Shown piece after piece: positions 62,892 to 64,000 of a stretch of DNA of 64,000 nucleotides. A program made the translations under genes and the position numbers. Every line of letters starts with the position of its first letter. The stretch's first letter is position 1. The stretch is from Chloroflexota bacterium (GTDB taxonomy: Bacteria; Chloroflexota; Anaerolineae; Anaerolineales; VGOW01): the NCBI GenBank assembly GCA_016875735.1, contig VGOW01000006.1, positions 30,855 to 94,854 on the forward strand, given 5' to 3'. The notes under the pieces are model-generated. The model was not told the DNA's origin and did not search any database. It worked only from the letters and a program-made list of their open reading frames with translations.

Positions 62892-63511
62892 TGGCAGGCC
62901 AGACCCTGATCGTCCAATCAGTTTTTGACGAGGCGGGCGATACTGGTTCGTCCGGCTACTCGTCGCGATATTTGGTTGTGGCTGGTATCGTTTGCGCGTC
63001 GTTAGAGCCACTGCGAAGATTGGTTGCGCGAACGCGTAAAACGCTGGGGAAGAAGTTGCGCAACGTCCCGGAGCTGAAAGCGCGGCATTCCACGCCCAGG
63101 CTAACGGCTCAATTTTTGGGCCGAATCGCCGAACTGGATATCGAAATCTTTGCCGCCGGTCTGGATAAGCGCGCCGTTCCCCGGCCCCAAGATCCTGAAG
63201 ACTGGTACCGCCGCGCGTATGCCGAAGCCGTGCGGCAGGCGCTAGCACATCACGAGCAGATAACGCTCACGATGGACAACCGTTACACCAAGGCGGCTTT
63301 GCGCGACAAACTCGTGCAGTTCATCGCGGCCTATTCGCAGAGGTCGGGCACTGCCCTCACGTTTGTCTACGCCGACTCGCATCGGGAGCGGGCGCGGCAG
63401 GCCGCCGATGCAGTGGCCTGGAGTTTCTTTCAGAAGTACGAGCGGGGGGACGAATCATTTTACCGACTTATTGCCGGTAAGGTCAAAGGAGAGATTCTTT
63501 TGCTACAATAA
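62891..63511 (+). CDS. DUF3800 domain protein
   Basis: 206 residues. The N-terminus VFDEAGDTGSSGYSSRYLVV and the later LTMDNRYTKAALRDKL and FVYADSHRERARQAADAVAW carry the conserved acidic residues of DUF3800, a RNase H-like fold of unknown function often found with defence and mobile genes. It overlaps the helicase stop by one base (TAATG), so the two are translationally coupled. Confidence 0.85.
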   Translation: MAGQTLIVQSVFDEAGDTGSSGYSSRYLVVAGIVCASLEPLRRLVARTRKTLGKKLRNVPELKARHSTPRLTAQFLGRIAELDIEIFAAGLDKRAVPRPQDPEDWYRRAYAEAVRQALAHHEQITLTMDNRYTKAALRDKLVQFIAAYSQRSGTALTFVYADSHRERARQAADAVAWSFFQKYERGDESFYRLIAGKVKGEILLLQ

Positions 63512-63637
63512 AAAAACCGTCTCACCCTGGGGGCTGATTCTCACCGTTCGCGCTTGCGGCCGCAAGCGGGCTAATCGCCGACGGAGTATCACCTACTTAC
63601 ATAGGAGCAGCCGATCCAGGCCTTACGAGTCCGGTCT
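63510..63637 (-). ncRNA. Candidate structured small RNA 1 (about 127 bases)
   Basis: Transcribed leftwards from a promoter at 63644-63673. The RNA would contain a perfect 18-base palindrome CGCTTGCGGCCGCAAGCG, and an outer stem CCGTC / GACGG with inner GGC-GATT / AATC-GCC. It ends in a run of seven U (63510-63516) that abuts the DUF3800 stop. No reading frame of note. No known RNA family recognised. Confidence 0.5.
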
Positions 63638-63643
63638 GGCCTT

Positions 63644-63673
63644 AGTATACGCTTGTTGCGCTCAGCCCGTCAA
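63644..63673 (-). promoter_or_regulatory. Sigma-70 promoter for small RNA 1
   Basis: On the minus strand TTGACG (63668-63673), an 18-base spacer and TATACT (63644-63649). Predicted start near 63637. Confidence 0.55.
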
Positions 63674-63746
63674 GCGCCATTTTGCAATTTGCAAAATTAA
63701 ATGCACTCGTCAAAACGGCTAAAATAAAGAGCGCCCTTGAGGCAAC

Positions 63747-63822
63747 AAAAACCCCCGTGGTTAGGGGGCATCGCCTAGATCGCCCGAAGGAGATCGCCAA
63801 CCCGAAAGGGAAGTCTTCGGCT
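63747..63822 (-). ncRNA. Candidate small RNA 2 (about 76 bases) with intrinsic terminator
   Basis: It starts near 63822 from a near-consensus promoter and ends at a clean terminator: stem CCCCC / GGGGG (63752-63756 and 63764-63768), loop of seven, then five U (63747-63751). Inside, CCGAA / TTCGG can pair, and GGCGATC-type words occur three times. No coding potential seen. It lies antisense in the leader region between DUF3800 and the methylase-like gene. Confidence 0.6.
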
Positions 63823-63828
63823 GAACTG

Positions 63829-63856
63829 ATTATAATGCCGAGTCCTCAAGCGTCAA
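63829..63856 (-). promoter_or_regulatory. Near-consensus promoter for small RNA 2, with symmetric -10
   Basis: On the minus strand TTGACG (63851-63856), a 16-base spacer and TATAAT (63829-63834). The -10 region reads ATTATAAT, which also gives TATAAT on the plus strand (63831-63836), so the same site could fire towards the methylase-like gene. Confidence 0.6.
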
Positions 63857-63877
63857 GCATATAGTGGGAGAGCCTCC

Positions 63878-64000
63878 ATGCCCGACTACACTGCCATCCA
63901 ATCCATCCGCAATTTCAAGGGCCTCATCCGCTATTTGCGCACCGAACTGGATTGGCCGGTGGACGAAGACCAGGCCGACGACCTGACCTTCGATTACGAG
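63878..64000 (+). CDS. Start of a restriction-methylase-like protein (partial)
   Basis: 41 residues are present from the ATG at 63878, with GGGAGAG upstream. FKGLIRYLRTELDWPVDEDQ followed by ADDLTFDYE resembles the N-terminus of large Eco57I/type IIG-type restriction-modification proteins. With the helicase and DUF3800 genes it suggests a defence cluster that continues beyond the window. The assignment depends on a short N-terminal stretch only. Confidence 0.5.
   Translation, partial: MPDYTAIQSIRNFKGLIRYLRTELDWPVDEDQADDLTFDYE

Noticed and set aside
63510..63637. Small RNA 1 as tRNA-Sec, SRP RNA, tmRNA or RNase P RNA
   Set aside because: No T-loop GGTTCRA, no CCA end, no SRP GGAA/AGCAG loop and no tmRNA or RNase P core motifs.

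Overview
The window is GC-rich bacterial DNA that reads most like an uncultured Chloroflexota (Anaerolineae-like) genome. This is an inference from the gene set: a mevalonate-pathway decarboxylase, a receptor-type Ser/Thr kinase with a beta-propeller, LysM-repeat proteins, glucosyl-3-phosphoglycerate synthase, and many short inverted-repeat elements. No rRNA, tRNA or CRISPR array was seen, so the taxonomy is not firm.

Layout. 1-9.1 kb is a plus-strand housekeeping run: the end of mvaD, the site-2 protease rseP, a HEAT-repeat protein, an AEC transporter, an MA-like metallopeptidase, a DEDD exonuclease, acylphosphatase, a FecR protein and a large glycosyltransferase. 9.2-16.4 kb is minus strand: DUF2283, an anchored stalk protein, a membrane spermidine-synthase-like protein, two tandem glycosidase-like proteins (one fused to an M23 peptidase domain) and radC. 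16.6-24.4 kb holds a zinc-ribbon protein, enolase, a cysteine desulfurase-Fic-MnmA cluster, small membrane proteins and the NAD(P)HX repair enzyme. 24.4-37.6 kb carries a kinase-propeller gene with frame breaks, a receiver domain with an internal deletion, a six-LysM protein, a GH13/sphingosine-phosphate-lyase-like/FGGY kinase operon, a frameshifted AAA ATPase, an O-methyltransferase and a universal-stress-protein/GpgS fusion. 37.9-39.4 kb is a protealysin-like protease with its emfourin-type inhibitor.

39.4-56.3 kb is a hydrogenase locus read leftwards: sensor kinase, NarL-type regulator, a Hyb-type [NiFe] hydrogenase (small subunit, HybA-like ferredoxin, HybB-like membrane subunit, large subunit), its maturation protease, hypA, hypB, then hypF, hypC, hypD and hypE. 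A controller/restriction/methylase island and an IS701-like element sit between hypB and hypF. The most important observation is in the large subunit. Both cysteine codons of the invariant N-terminal L1 motif (RxCGxC) are TGA, in an otherwise perfectly conserved frame with a strong upstream ribosome-binding site and a small hairpin downstream. This predicts a hydrogenase with two selenocysteines at its NiFe site; automatic gene calling would probably miss its first ~71 residues.

The right end (56.3-64 kb) has an ISL3 remnant, a decayed DUF11 gene, a heptose-kinase-like PfkB protein, an alcohol dehydrogenase, and then a likely defence region: PLD-nuclease/SNF2 helicase, DUF3800 protein, two candidate small RNAs on the minus strand, and the start of a large restriction-methylase-like gene.

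Across the window about twenty short quasi-tandem, hairpin-forming elements lie between genes and, in several cases, inside reading frames (glycosyltransferase, MnmA, HypF, HypD tail). They share an architecture but not a sequence.
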